This document shows positions 37,120 to 49,040 of a DNA stretch of 64,000 nt, one piece after another. Position 1 is the stretch's first letter; each line of letters begins with the position of its first letter. The DNA is taken from NCBI GenBank assembly GCA_032433595.1, contig JASWJB010000035.1, positions 62,001 to 126,000 on the forward strand. The letters run 5' to 3'. A program made the position numbers and the translations under genes. Source of the DNA: Conoideocrella luteorostrata (Eukaryota > Ascomycota > Sordariomycetes > Hypocreales > Clavicipitaceae). The notes below the pieces were generated by a model. It ran no database searches. It saw only the letters and a program-made list of their open reading frames with translations, and was not told the DNA's origin.

Positions 37120-37690
37120 ATGTCCAGCAAACGCATCACAAAGGTTCAGCCCATCTCCATGGCTCCCCCCCCCCCCCCCCCCTCCTTCCCCCTTCTCACA
37201 ACCACAATCTAACTAACAGCCCTCCCAGGAATTCGCCGAAGTCTCCCAATCCCCTCCCGAAGGCTACACCGTCGCCCTCCCCCCCAACGATTCCATCCAC
37301 ACATGGCACATCACGCTCACTCCTCCCCCGGAGTCGCCCTACCACCCCGGCAAATACGGCATCCTCCTCACCCTCCCCGTCGACTACCCGTTCAAGCCCC
37401 CCACCATACGCTTCATCACGCGCGTCTACCACCCCAACATCACAAACGACTCTCTCGGGAACATCTGCCTCGGCATCCTCAAGTCCGAGAACTGGAAGCC
37501 CTCTACGAAAATCGCCGGCGTGCTAGACGCCATCCGCAGCCTGCTGGTCGAGCCGCTGCCTGATGACCCCCTCGAAGATAGAATTGCAGAGGAGTACAGG
37601 AACAACAGGGCCAGCTGGGAGAAGACGGTGAAGACTCAGGTCGCTAAGTATGCTATGAAGGAGCCTGAATTCCCGCCGGTGACCAAGTAG
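37120..37690 (+). CDS. Ubiquitin-conjugating enzyme E2, UbcH7/UBE2L3-like
   Basis: Exons 37120-37143 and 37229-37690, 161 aa. The 85-bp phase-0 intron holds an 18-base C run and ends CTCCCAG. The protein begins MSSKRITKEFAEVSQSPPEG. The HPN motif is at residues 76-78 and the catalytic Cys at 88 (GNICLGILK). After it comes SENWKPSTKIAGVL, which closely matches the UBE2L3 (UbcH7) group (ENWKPATK) rather than Ubc4/5. That group lacks a clear S. cerevisiae counterpart. In UBE2L3 the Asp two residues after the catalytic Cys in most E2s is Pro, and the enzyme prefers HECT and RBR ligases. Here the residue is Gly90. The later PDDPL keeps the usual Asp, unlike UBE2L3. The HPN-to-Cys loop is two residues longer than usual. 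Ligase preference is inference. Confidence 0.92.
37165..37182 (+). repeat. 18-base poly-C run in E2 intron
   Basis: Uninterrupted C run 20 bases after the splice donor, followed by C/T-rich sequence up to the acceptor. Confidence 0.9.
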
Positions 37691-38852
37691 ATTGATTACA
37701 CGTGGGGGGACAGCGACAGTAAAACGCAGGTAGATATCTGTGATTGGAATGGGGAAAGGGCAGAATATGAGAATTGAAACGGACGACATTTGATGACATT
37801 ACACAAGATTACATATGTTACAGGATGAACTCACGACTTCGTACCTGCACCGAGTGTGCAAAAATTCAGGGCGTACTCTGGCTTGTTTGAGACACATCAG
37901 TCGTGCGTGACCTGACTGGTAATGGCAACGCACTGCTGGTAGTAATTTTTCCTTTTTTATTCTTTTCTCTTTTAATGTTATCGTATTCTTGGGACGGAAT
38001 ATGACAGCAATAGGCAGTCGACGCTCCATATGGCTAGAAAGCAAACACTCGGCTCACCAATATATAGATGCAAAAGGCATTCACCTCCTACATGGTTTCA
38101 CAGGCACGCACACGAGAACAAACGACTTTTTTTTTTTTTTGGAAATACTAAGATTTCGTTTGTCTCCATTCGACCAGGTTACCCTTCCCTATGTATATAT
38201 GCATATGCTGTGCCTGTCCTTGCGTCTCTAGTAAGCCTTTTGCTACCGGACAAATTCCCCCTTTCTATCCAGAATTCTTGACAAAATAAAATTTGCTACA
38301 TGATTCCAGTTCCCATCTATTCACACACGCCTTGCCCTAATGCCTCTTTTGCCATGGCTTCCTCCACAGCAGCCTCAATTGCAGCGTTACACCTTAATGC
38401 AGCCGTCATCATCATCAGTTAACACAAATAAATGCTTTTGGGTCCTCCTAGGCGGCACCCTCGAACAGGCCGTGCCAGTTATGACAAACACATAAAAGAA
38501 GAATGTCAAGACAACACAGTGAAATTTGTGTCATCCTCAGTAAAAATTGCAACGCTTCATCATATGAGAGAAAAAAAAGTTGAGTGTCCATGCACGCGGC
38601 CAAAATCAGGCATCTGCCATGTTCGCGCAGAGTCCAAGAGAAATGAATCGAAAATGAGGGTATTAAAAGTCCAAACATTGGGCACTAGACCACGTATCCA
38701 GCGCTCTCCTGCCCATTAAAAAAAAAGAGCGAAGGAGAAAAGAGAAAAGACGTTGAAAAAAATAACCTTGAGATGGCGCAGCAGTTGTTACAAGATGATC
38801 AGCATCTGTTCCATAAGCTCCAATAAGATTGGTTACTCGCGCTCTGGTGAGC
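37691..38852. other. Gene-free stretch
   Basis: 1.16 kb between convergent genes; AT-rich with T and A runs (38127-38140, 38716-38725). No gene seen; partly 3' untranslated sequence. Confidence 0.5.
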
Positions 38853-41708
38853 TCACACTTCGGCAGGCCGTATGCCAACAGATTCCTTCTTTTTCTTACC
38901 GAACAGAGTTCCCCTGCGAGATATTGTGCCGCTCTCGGCTTCGGTAAGGTTACCGCTCAGCCCCGACTTCTTTTCAAGCAAAATAGTCTGTTCTCGTTCT
39001 TTCTTGGCCTTGTCGCGCCTTTCCTGTCGCCGGTCATCAATGGCCCCCTGACTGAGGTGTCCAAAGCCGTTGCGTCGCTTGAAACAGGCTTCCATGAGGG
39101 CATTGGCGTCAATCATACGTCGCGGTATCGCCTGCACGACGCCAAACATTTCCATAGGATCTTTGACGGCCTTGATTTCGGCCTCGCCGCTCTTGAAAAT
39201 CGCTAATGCCATGCGGAAGAGGGTCTTGGATCCTTCGTAGAAGAAAACGTCCCATACTCGTAGTGTTGTCTCGATCGGCAGAGTGCCAATGTAGCAACTC
39301 ATGAACCAGGCCGTCATGCACAGTGTGATTGGAGGCAGACGATCTGTTGATAGGCTTTGCTGGTTTTCCCGTCGTCGCAGAATAGGCCTAGTCTTGCGGA
39401 CCGACTTGGCTGTACCAGGTCGGGCTGTCGGTAGATTTTCAAGTTCACCGCCAATCTTCTCCCACACCGAAGGCATGCTGTCTCGAAGCTCCGTCATCAA
39501 AACGCCAAGGTCCACTTTAGAGCCTTCGAGGCTCATATCATGTGTTCCAGGTAGATAGATAATTGTGATGACATTCAACAGCCAAAAGCATTGCTCCTCG
39601 GTTTCCACAAACAATAACAACAATCCGGCCAAGAAATTGAGACTCTGGCAGTAACCTATGCGAGGGTTATAGGTAGCAAAGGCGTGCAATACACGACGGA
39701 GCGACGTGATGATTGGCGGTTCGTTTGAGGCAGCAGGTGGCGGCCCAGGTATATGCTCGTCAGTGGACGATCTTGTCATTGTCGATTGACTATTGCGCCC
39801 GCTGCTCAGAGTTGATTCATACGCAGCAGATGGCTTAAATTGGATATTGTCGGGGAAGGTCCTGTGTAAATCTCGTTCAATTGCTTCGACATCGATTTGC
39901 TTGGCAGATTTATGAAGTAGCTTCTCATACAAGCCGGAATGCTTTGCGAGAATGGCTGGCCCACCAGCATAGTAAAACCAAGCCGCACCACGCCAATCGG
40001 GTGGTATGCCTTTACGAACAAATCTCTTGGTCTTGGCGCAGGGAGATGGAAACCTAATTGGTCGATCCGTCATCAAAGCGCAGTCTTTGAGATAGCCCAC
40101 CCATTTTCGTCGACGTCGGGCGAGATAACAAGAGTAATCTTTATTCCAAGCGTCATATTGATCCCTAGAGATTGACTGATTGGCTTTTTTGAAACCATAC
40201 CGGTCACGGGAGCCAGGGTCCTCCGGCTCGACAACGGGCATAGATGGAGGCAGCGAATGTGTTGACAGCGGGGTAGGGGAAGGAGAAGACGTAGAAGGTG
40301 ATTGGGAAGGAGAGGCGGCAGGGCCAGATATAATGGCTGTTTGTGATTCTTTAATGACAAGAGGATCTGAAGCGACAGACGGCTCCGAATCCAGTGACTT
40401 GGCTGAGTCACGTTTCTCGGCAGCGTCCATGTCGGCTTTCCCGGAGATGGCGGCAACTGAGGATGTGAAAGCTGGGCTGGTGAAAATCATCTTTGACTGA
40501 CGAATTTCGGCGTCCAAGGTTGAACGTCCTGTCGATGCTGGTGGGGCGAGGCGGTTGTCAGCATTCGGTTTGATGACCAGAGCGCTGCAAACGGCCGGCT
40601 GTGGTCGCATTTCTGGTTCCGACACGGCAGTCATTGGTCTCGAATCCAAATTGACTTCGCTCTCGTGACCATCGTATTCGCTGTCGTTTTCATCCTCGTC
40701 ATCCGCAAAGCCTTTTTCGTACATGCCCATAACATCTTCCAGACTGGGTTCGTCGGGATTCTCGAGTGAGGTGACAGAGCTGTCTTTTGTAAGAACGCTG
40801 CTGCGTTCTGTGACGGCTGTGCCAGGGGTCGTTGAAGCAGTAAGCTGGGATCTGAAACTGGACCGCAATTCATCCCCACTAACCCATGGTGCGGCCCCAC
40901 CGAGTCCAGGGCTCGCAAAAGGTGTTGAAACCGAGTTGTCAGCACGGCCGTATCCCATTTGTGTCCGAGCGGCCGAAAGCACTGGAGGACCAGTGACATT
41001 GCGAGCACGGTGAGGTCTTGGCTCGCCATATTCTCCGCCGGAATAAGGTAGTGGAGAGGCATATGTGGATGAAGATTTGACAGACGACACTGAGGGCCGT
41101 CGCGGCCGTTGCCACGGAGGTGTCTGTGGTACAGCGTTGGACATGTCAAGAATACGGTCCGCAGGGTTTGCGAGATTCACGAGGCGCGGCATGATGGCCT
41201 CTGAGCCCTGGGGCTCATCAGGAGGCCCATTTTGACGTAAGCTTTGCTTCCGGGGTCTAGAAAAATTCTCGATAGCTGGAGAGCCTTCAGGAGAGCGCAA
41301 GTCTGCAAGTGACGTTTTCGTTCTCATCCGTCGTGATGGTGATTCATTTCGCGCCTCTGAAGATCCGCTCATGATACTGCGTGGGCTTCGCATGGGTGGG
41401 GATGTCACCGGTCCGGTCAATAAGGGAAATGGTTGTGGCGGTTCAGGTGGTGCGGTTGGCGAGGTTTTTGATGCGGAAGTTGAATTGCTTTGATTTAACA
41501 AATGCGGTCCATTGGAAAGAGAATCCCACCGGGGCGAAATTGGAATCGCCGGGAGGTCTGGAACATGTGCTGCTTTTTCATGTGCATTGTTGTCGATGAC
41601 AAGAGGCTTGATGCGAGATGCGTACAACGAATACTTTCGGTTTCGGACAGTTCGTTGTGCAGCGATTGGGCCTTCTTCCCCCGGTGGAGGGACAGTCATT
41701 GTGTCCAT
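38853..41708 (-). CDS. TBC-domain Rab GTPase-activating protein
   Basis: Single exon, 951 aa. Residues 1-500 are disordered, S/P-rich and likely regulatory. The TBC domain spans about 565-830: entry motif RKGIPPDWRGAAWFYYAG, catalytic Arg616 in ERDLHRTFPDN (IxxDxxR finger) and Gln688 in RIGYCQSLNFLAG (YxQ finger), then LPPITLCMTAWFMSCYIG and RVWDVFFYEG. Both fingers are intact, so it should stimulate GTP hydrolysis by a Rab and so control vesicle traffic. An acidic patch (DDEDENDSEYDGHES) lies near 336-350. The C terminus is a charged coiled coil (RRQERRDKAKKEREQ) ending in a basic KKKKES tail. The target Rab cannot be read from the sequence. An insertion between the two halves of the domain (about 630-665) is S/T-rich. 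Confidence 0.94.
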   Translation of the reverse strand: MDTMTVPPPGEEGPIAAQRTVRNRKYSLYASRIKPLVIDNNAHEKAAHVPDLPAIPISPRWDSLSNGPHLLNQSNSTSASKTSPTAPPEPPQPFPLLTGPVTSPPMRSPRSIMSGSSEARNESPSRRMRTKTSLADLRSPEGSPAIENFSRPRKQSLRQNGPPDEPQGSEAIMPRLVNLANPADRILDMSNAVPQTPPWQRPRRPSVSSVKSSSTYASPLPYSGGEYGEPRPHRARNVTGPPVLSAARTQMGYGRADNSVSTPFASPGLGGAAPWVSGDELRSSFRSQLTASTTPGTAVTERSSVLTKDSSVTSLENPDEPSLEDVMGMYEKGFADDEDENDSEYDGHESEVNLDSRPMTAVSEPEMRPQPAVCSALVIKPNADNRLAPPASTGRSTLDAEIRQSKMIFTSPAFTSSVAAISGKADMDAAEKRDSAKSLDSEPSVASDPLVIKESQTAIISGPAASPSQSPSTSSPSPTPLSTHSLPPSMPVVEPEDPGSRDRYGFKKANQSISRDQYDAWNKDYSCYLARRRRKWVGYLKDCALMTDRPIRFPSPCAKTKRFVRKGIPPDWRGAAWFYYAGGPAILAKHSGLYEKLLHKSAKQIDVEAIERDLHRTFPDNIQFKPSAAYESTLSSGRNSQSTMTRSSTDEHIPGPPPAASNEPPIITSLRRVLHAFATYNPRIGYCQSLNFLAGLLLLFVETEEQCFWLLNVITIIYLPGTHDMSLEGSKVDLGVLMTELRDSMPSVWEKIGGELENLPTARPGTAKSVRKTRPILRRRENQQSLSTDRLPPITLCMTAWFMSCYIGTLPIETTLRVWDVFFYEGSKTLFRMALAIFKSGEAEIKAVKDPMEMFGVVQAIPRRMIDANALMEACFKRRNGFGHLSQGAIDDRRQERRDKAKKEREQTILLEKKSGLSGNLTEAESGTISRRGTLFGKKKKESVGIRPAEV

Positions 41709-44700
41709 CTGACCTGCCTGGAGCCCAGCGTCGTGATTGCGACTTCGCCGGGCTCGACAATCTCCCGATGCGCGTGAGGAAGAAAATGCCGATTGTCGTT
41801 ACCTCACTTACTTTTCGGCGCGGCGACCGTCTTGGGTTCGGTGTGTCAGAATTATCGAACGCGGTTGCATTGATGAGAAGTTGTAGGTGAGGAGCAACGT
41901 AAGGTTTATCGAATTATCGCTTCTCTGCTAGACTAGAAATCGGTGCAGGATATCACGGCCAAGGAAAGGGTCTGTTTGTAGTTGGAATTCGAAAATTTGT
42001 TTGTGCGACTTGACAGATATTGATTGAGTTGCAACATCAACGTAGACGTTCCGAATGAAGAGACATGAAGTCAGAAGATTGGTCGTCAAAGGAGCGTCTG
42101 TCAACTTTCACGATGATCGAAGCGTATAATAAGCGGCGGAATATGAAACGAAGAGAAAAAAAAAGGACAAGAATGTTCTGGGAGGCTTCGATGTCAACTG
42201 GGGCGGCCCACAATAGTCATATAATGGTTATTGGGAAGGAGAGACGGGGGAGCTGGACGATGCTGCGTAGTGTCCAAAATCTTGAAATGCAGTTGTCGCA
42301 ATACAGCACAAGTATTTTCAACAATGAATGAATATGACGCTGCCTGGGTGGCGTCAAGTGGTTTGATTGATTTGAGTTTCGGGCTAGAATATGTCGTTGG
42401 GCACGGTTCGTAGAGCGTCGCCTACTGTCTGTCGGCCGGGACAGATGCAAAACGAGAATTGGTTGGCTGGTTGAAGCCGAGATAGAGTTTGGTGCTTCGG
42501 TAGTGTCGCCCCAGAAAGTCACCAGACCAGGCTTTCCTCGAGGACGGATAAGAGGCGACAGCAAATCTTTGGCTGAGGGATTGGGCCAAAGAGGCGGATG
42601 GCGCTCGTCGTAATTATTTTGAAAGATGTTCGAACTGTTGGAGTCGTGCCAAACGACCGGCGTCATTGATTTTTCTCTCCCGCGTCACGAGCCGAACCTC
42701 TGGAATGTAATCACAGGACAATGGCCTTGAAAACAACAGCAAACCTCGACTAGCGCGTTTGTTGGTGATGGTGCCGTCCCGCTCAAATGACAGAGACTGC
42801 TAGTTAGGCCGAGGGTGTTGCGAGGCACAGCAATTAACACAGGGACAGGCTCGAAAACCGGCAAACGAGGAAGAAGTCGTGAGTCCGAGCAAGCATGCGT
42901 TGTCGGTGCGGAGGAGTTGGTCAGATTATGTCGAGACCGACCAGGATTAGCCCAGCACCAGTCAAGACTTTGCCGAAGTAACGCTGACTGAAAAGTTGAC
43001 TACTAGTACTCCGTACTTGAGCACCGGCAAGGTGAGCATACTAAATAAACGGTCACAACTGCTCGAATTGACATGTTGGGACCGGGGCTGGGACAGGGGA
43101 CGACCCAGCGCGGCTCCACGAGAACGGATGCTGTACTCAAAGTATTCAATCAAATTGTTTGCCCCAAGTGGGTGCGAGCAGGCAACGCCGAGTCTCAACA
43201 ATCCACTCAAGTCGGGAGTTAGGGAAGAAAGAAAACAAAAAGAAACGACCATTACTTCCAGCCCACAGCCATTGCAATAAGAAACTTTATTACTCCATAG
43301 AGCACCCCGAAAGCAATGGAAACTACGGGATGGTGTTGTAGGGGCTGGCATTCTTCTGCTAACAAGAAGCGACGAAAAAGAAAACCTTATGCGACGCACC
43401 CCGACGCGAGGAGGACGATTGGACGAACTTTCCTCACCCAGTTTGCATGGGCAGGGGATGGGGGCTGGTTCAATCTCCCATTTGGATTTGGTGCCCGAAT
43501 CAGATTGGGGGATGGAAGTATCTGGTACGTGACAGAATGTCGCCGTGCCGCATCTAACTTGAAAGTATGGAGTACTGCCCTGCAGGTAGGCCCTGTCGCG
43601 CTAGAGCCGCGGCCGCAGCCCGATCGCGCCGCGTCAACTGGCACAGAACAAAAGAGAAGCTGGCGATGCAGGAGTAGTTTCGCTGTGGCGTTGCGGCCGC
43701 GGACGAGCCCAGCATGTTGGCTTGAGCCTTGAAAGCTGGGACGAACAAGCACCGAGTGAGCTACGCCATAACTACGGAGTACGGAGTAGTCCAAACTGGA
43801 ATTTTGCATATTGAACCCGGCCAGGTGGTTGAGCCAGGGCCAGAAAGAAACTAGACAAGGTAATAGACCGGGTGACAGCTGACAAGGACCGACAAACACT
43901 GACACAAAGTGTTATGAAGTGACATGGAACCATGATCACTTGCATTGACTCTGCCTTCATTCATCGAGGTAATAACGCAGGCACGAGCGGACCTGGGAGG
44001 CGGAACCGGAGAATGGAGTCGGAGTCTGCCAACAGTATGGGGCAGGTAGGTTGACTGCTCCTTCCGTCTCCATACCATATTGCGACGAAATGCACTCAAC
44101 ACCACCACCAATACTCCGTACTTCCAGCTTGATCCGCGCAGCAAAAAGCAAGTATACATCACCTGGTGTCACATTTCTGGGATAATCCCATCCCAAACCT
44201 TCACTTTCACTCTGCATTCATGTTTCTTTGTCCTCATCTCGTCTACCCAAACGATTCCGCTGCATAAACTCCCTCGTCTACGCATTGATCCCAGGCGGGT
44301 CGCCGCTCCAACAAAAGATCGACAACAAACATGATCGAGTTCTGTCTCCCTGCATTTGCCAGTGATAATGCTGCCACCATTATGTCATGCACAAAGCGCA
44401 CCAGCATTTAATGCCTGTGCATCGCACGTGAGTATCTACCATGTCAACACATGTAGTACGCGACTCAGACCCAAGCTAGCGTGGATGGGTCCAACTCGCC
44501 TTCGATATTCCCACAAACATAAACAGCACCATCTCAAACATCAGGAATGACGAGTTTCTGTGCCAGGCAACTTACGGAAGAGCCAAATTGGTCATTTTTC
44601 AGTGATCTTGTAGGGAATTTTTGGTCCACGCTTCAGGCAGGGTGCCTCACAACAGACTATTTGGACGCTACTGCGCGTCTCTAGGATCCCTGCAGTCATC

Positions 44701-45984
44701 CCATGGCGTTTGGCATCGACCTGATGTCGCCCGGCTCACCGGCCTGTCATCCAATTTCCGGGAACACTTCAATTACGGGGGGTGCTACGCACCCATTCTA
44801 TACGCAGCGCTTGTTCAGCATTGGCGGTTTTGACGCTCATCAAGTCGGAGTAGTCCGTATTATTGACATGTTGAAGAATTTAGAGACAAATGGCCATCGT
44901 CCGCGACATTAGCATTAGTGTATGTATCGAATTTCGGCGAATGTTCTCTCTACTCGTTCCTCCGACTGGTACAACACCAGGCCAACCCCCCAAGAAAAAG
45001 CGATATCATTGCGTCCCCCACACAGCCCTGGACGAGACGCGAAATTACTTTTCCCGTCTGTTGGTCACCGTGTGTTGTCACTGCGGACCGCTCAGTGAAA
45101 CAAGTAAAGGGGCGGCTTAGTCGCCAAAAGGAAACACTACACGCTGCGGACGAGCCATCATAAGGGGGCATCGTATCCTATGGAAGCAACTATATCGTAG
45201 ACTCGTCCGACTCTCTGACCAGCGTCGTACAATACGTGGCGCCGACCTGCGGATTTAAGTCGAAGTCGTACGTGATCTGAAATCAGGCAAATTACGTACA
45301 ATACGGAGTATCCTGCCCAACCCTGTGGCCAAAAGATGAATTTCCTGCGACTTGACAGCTGCTCCTATTGATCGACAAGCAGTCTCAACGCATCACACAA
45401 TTCGAAGTATACGGTTTCAGCTGCACCTTACGAAGTACTACGGAGCAGTTGTCTCTTGTTTTCTACCAACATTGGCGGGGTTGTGGGTGACAGATCAGAT
45501 TAACCTACTTCACCAGATCGGCTTAGTGGAGATAAAATGAATCCTAGTTCATGCAAATGGTGTTCTAAAACAACCTTTTTGAAGTAGCCAGCCACGCCAA
45601 CTCATGCAGGATATGAAACTTGCACCAACCCAACCCAATACTACACACCTTTCTATGGCTTGGTGGCTTCGAATATGCACGGCACGGCCCATGTCTCCCT
45701 TTACGGAGCTAAATCGGTATGTAGGGTCAAATAGATGAGTTGCGTCACAAGTTTAATGCTCTCCGCAGAGAAGGGCAAGAAAACACGTGAATGTCATTGA
45801 GTTACTGAATCTAACTACGAATTCGACAGAAAAGTTTTCTGCAACTGGATGCGTAGAAATGCTGTCCAGCAGGGCGCATTTCCCGAGTTGAACCCCGCAG
45901 TTAATATTCAGGCTTCATTGGTTGAGCTGCGTTACGGACTTGGTATCACTTCTCACTTGTGCATCATTTTGGGAGCCACATAAG
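41709..45984. other. 4.3-kb gene-poor region
   Basis: No gene supported. The first part upstream of 41708 is probably promoter and leader of the RabGAP gene. TACGGAGTA-type words occur at 43007-43016, 43772-43790, 44103-44112 and 45301-45309. Short ORFs on both strands lack family features. Confidence 0.5.
43772..43790. repeat. Tandem TACGGAGTA words
   Basis: Two overlapping copies, CTACGGAGTACGGAGTAG. Confidence 0.8.
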
Positions 45985-46815
45985 ATGCCTCGTTCAACAA
46001 TCCAGCGGTCTCCAAGCGAAGAACGTTCTCTCCTCGAGATCGAAATAGACGCCATATTCGGGCTCAACTACCCCCAGTCAAACCAACCTGAGGCTAACAC
46101 AACTTTACGCTGTACTGACCTTCACGCCGTCGTGATTTGGTCACCGGCGGCACATTATACGGCCGTGAGCCCTTCCGTCGCGCCCCAACACAGAGAGCGT
46201 CTGACTATTGACGTCATGGCAGAGCAATTTCGACCAAACGACCCGCCTATGGCTTTAAAACATCTTTGTGATGAACTCAGTCAGCCTTCAGACACAAGCA
46301 TAACAGGTGGTCCAACTTATCTCATCCCGAGTGACATACAGTTACCTTACCCACCGGTCGATCTTGGTTCATTTTTGTTCATTATATCTTCGGATTCGGA
46401 TACAGGAGTTATGGTAGCGCAACAAGAACTACAGCGTCCATCTGTATGGGAGTCCAAAGAATGGAAAGATTTGATTGAGGGCCGATTTGGTCCTTGGGCC
46501 ATGGCTGCTCACCGGACGAGTGCCCCAGCTGAGAAATCCAGTCATGATATAGTCGAAGCAGTTTGTATTTGTTTCTCTGCGCGGCGGACTACTCAAGCTG
46601 CAGAAGCAGGTATTTGGACTCGAGAAGACTTTCGTGGCCGACGACTTGCGTCGACCGTATTGTTCGCATGGGCTACGGCAGAACGAATGAATAAGAATAT
46701 ACTATTTTACAGTACAAGCAGCAATAACTTAGCCTCGCAGTCTGTGGCTCGACGCTCAGGGCTCAACCCTCTAGCATGGATTTGGAAGCTTCACTGCAAA
46801 CAAGTTGGTCCATAG
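45985..46815 (+). CDS. GNAT acetyltransferase of bacterial type
   Basis: Intronless, 276 aa, from ATG 45985 after an in-frame region lacking any other ATG. The C-terminal half matches a bacterial-type GNAT group (FR47-like): a WKDLIEGRFGPWAMAAH block, then VCICFSAR, AAEAGIWTREDFRGRRLAS, and finally ILFYSTSSNNLASQSVARR with GLNPLAWIWKLH. In relatives the acetyl-CoA loop reads RGRGxA. Here it is RGRRLA, with Arg in place of the glycine, so activity is open to doubt. It should move acetyl from acetyl-CoA to an amine or similar group, probably in the cytosol. The lack of introns, similarity to bacterial proteins and position alone in a gene-poor region suggest horizontal transfer, but this is inference. 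Confidence 0.8.
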   Translation: MPRSTIQRSPSEERSLLEIEIDAIFGLNYPQSNQPEANTTLRCTDLHAVVIWSPAAHYTAVSPSVAPQHRERLTIDVMAEQFRPNDPPMALKHLCDELSQPSDTSITGGPTYLIPSDIQLPYPPVDLGSFLFIISSDSDTGVMVAQQELQRPSVWESKEWKDLIEGRFGPWAMAAHRTSAPAEKSSHDIVEAVCICFSARRTTQAAEAGIWTREDFRGRRLASTVLFAWATAERMNKNILFYSTSSNNLASQSVARRSGLNPLAWIWKLHCKQVGP

Positions 46816-48222
46816 ATCAAAATAACGCGGCGGCATGGAATCAACATGATTTATGCGGATGGAATTTATGTCAATACCTCAAAGTCCACTTGATCAAGAG
46901 CCCAGGTGGGAATACGTTTCAGCAACAGGCGGTGCTGGATATGAAGTGGCAACAGCTCTCATCAAAGGAGCATCCAAATGGTATCGACGACAGGCAAACA
47001 TAAGACCAAGCTGAGCTGTGTCAGTTCATATCGCAGGAAAGGAGAGGGAGAAATAAACCAAAAACAATGGAAGCTCCACCATGATTCTCAGCGGATTTGA
47101 AATTGTCATTCCCCCAATTGGTGCGCAACTGCGACATACATCAAACAACAACAGCCATGCGGCGACGATATAAACCTGTGCCAATTTCCTGAGGGACCTT
47201 AGCAATTGGAGCTGACTCAATGATACCCTGTGTTGAGGGCCCAAGCATCCAGCTTATCAGAATCAATGACACCAGCCAGATACTTACACTACGGCACGGC
47301 ACAAATTTTATTAGCTTCAACGAGACGGTTCAGCAAGGCAAGCGTTGTCGTAGGTCGCCGCTCTAGCGCTTCGATGTGGAAATCACGCCTCGTGTGATCG
47401 ACGCTGAATGCGAAGGCGCGACGGGGTCATTGATGGAAGTGAAGAATCCCGGCGGAATTAGCCTTCACAAAAAAGATGCCAAACTCGAACCGACTATGTT
47501 AAAGATGTGGGGGTAATAGCCGATGGACGCAAAGGCATCAAGATATCTTACGAACAGTGTCGGAAGCGATGAGGAAGAAGGCCGTAACACGGAGTTTGTT
47601 CCTGGTCTTGGGCATTAAGGCATATATATACACGCCGCCGCGGTGGCTGACAAGTGCATGTGGAAAAATCAATAATTCGCAACGACTCGACTTGGATCAG
47701 TCAACATTCTCACGATTTCACATGCATGGAGACACTCAGGTCTACGGGCATCCAAAATGTTGATGGCACGGTGAAGTATAGTAGAAAGTCCGGTGGCAGG
47801 CTGTGCATTATCCCAGGTCACTGAGGGCTGCCTATCCGCGTGTGCGAATGCACGACATAAATGTCGCACGCGACACGACAAGATCGGATGCACCTACGAT
47901 TAGCGGCGCTGCCCAACGTGTGAAATTCTCCGATTCGTAGAAGGAAACGATGAAGCGTCAATTCGGCCACATCCAATGATGGAGAGTCGTTTTTTTTTTT
48001 TTTTTTTTGGGTTCATTCCTACTAGGGACATCTCAAAAGCTAATCTACAATAACTGCCTGTAGCTTGCAATCCTCCTGTCTTGGCAGGCCATTTATCGCT
48101 CCTTGTCTCAACAACCGCGAGCGCATTACATGCAAGAGCATCTCGGGCTGTCGCCTCCAGGGTGAAAATATGCGGCGGAAGAAACGGTGTGCGGCTGGGA
48201 TGCAATGCCGACGAGGAACAGC
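46816..48222. other. Gene-free stretch
   Basis: 1.4 kb without a supported gene. A 19-base T run ends at 48008. Nothing else recognised. Confidence 0.5.
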
Positions 48223-49040
48223 TCAACCCTCCTCCGCGTCGCCATTTGCAGTCACAGCCTCAGGCTCTGCCTGTGCCTCAGGTGCCTCGGTCGCCTTGAC
48301 AGCTTCTTTGACAGGAGCTGGGACCTTGGCCTCGGTGCCGTCGACATCAGCATCTTTCTTCTCAGACTCGTCACCGTTAGCAGTTTCGCCATTGGTAACT
48401 TCCTCACCCGAGGCTTCTACCGTCTTGCGCTTCTTGGCGGGCGGCTGGTCATCTATTGAGCGGAAGTATCGAGTTAGTCCAAAGAAATCTACACTGTGTC
48501 TGGTTTGACATATGTTACCGACCTTTCACACCGTTCTCTTCAGCCTGTTCAGCATCATCACCTCCAGCTGCATCATCAGCTTCGGCTTCGGCTTCGGCTT
48601 CGACTTCCTCGTCTTCCTCGCCTTCGGCTTCTTCGTCTTCATCTCCCTCCTCATCCTCCTCAGCATCATCTTCTTCGTCTCCTGTGGACACATACCTAGA
48701 GTACCAGTAGTGTCAGCGAAGCCAGGTTCAGTTGGCGCTAGAAAGCAAATAGATTTGTTTGTTTGAGATGGGCCAGGCCCATGGATGCCTTGCAATACAG
48801 GTAGCTGAACGACGGAGCGCCGAAGCAAGGACTGTAATGGGAAGTGTCGCCAATGCGTTGATTTCACTAAATCGGCGACCCAGCTGATGCGAACGATGCC
48901 GTGGAAGCGGGTCCGGGGTCGGGGGCAGGTCTGGTCTGAACATGCAATACTTACTCCTCTTCCTCCTCACCATCATCCTCCTCGGGGAGAGAGACAAGCT
49001 CATCCTCTTCTTCGTCCTGCTTTCTCTTGCGGGCAGACAT
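48223..49040 (-). CDS. Highly acidic, probably nuclear protein
   Basis: Three exons on the minus strand, 49040-48955, 48695-48523 and 48452-48223, 162 aa. Introns are 259 and 70 bp; the second uses a GTCGGT donor, the only one nearby that keeps frame. The start is MSARKRKQDEEEDELVSLPE. The middle, about 25-90, is nearly all E, D and A (EEEEEYVSTGDEEDDAEEDE). A basic PPAKKRKT nuclear signal follows, and the tail is E/A/K/T-rich. The composition is that of histone-binding or chromatin-associated acidic proteins, but no named domain is visible. Plus-strand frames here full of S, P and R/L are shadows of the acidic repeat. The 5' exon and the acidic exon are well supported by reading frame and splice sites. 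Confidence 0.8.

Noticed and set aside
43387..43905. 172-aa minus-strand ORF
   Set aside because: Mixed composition, includes TACGGAGTA repeats, no recognisable motif.
44703..44912. 69-aa plus-strand ORF with protein-like composition
   Set aside because: Too short, no neighbouring exon and no family match that I can name.
48456..48766. Plus-strand S/P/R/L-rich ORFs
   Set aside because: Reverse shadow of the acidic repeat exon of the gene at 48223-49040.
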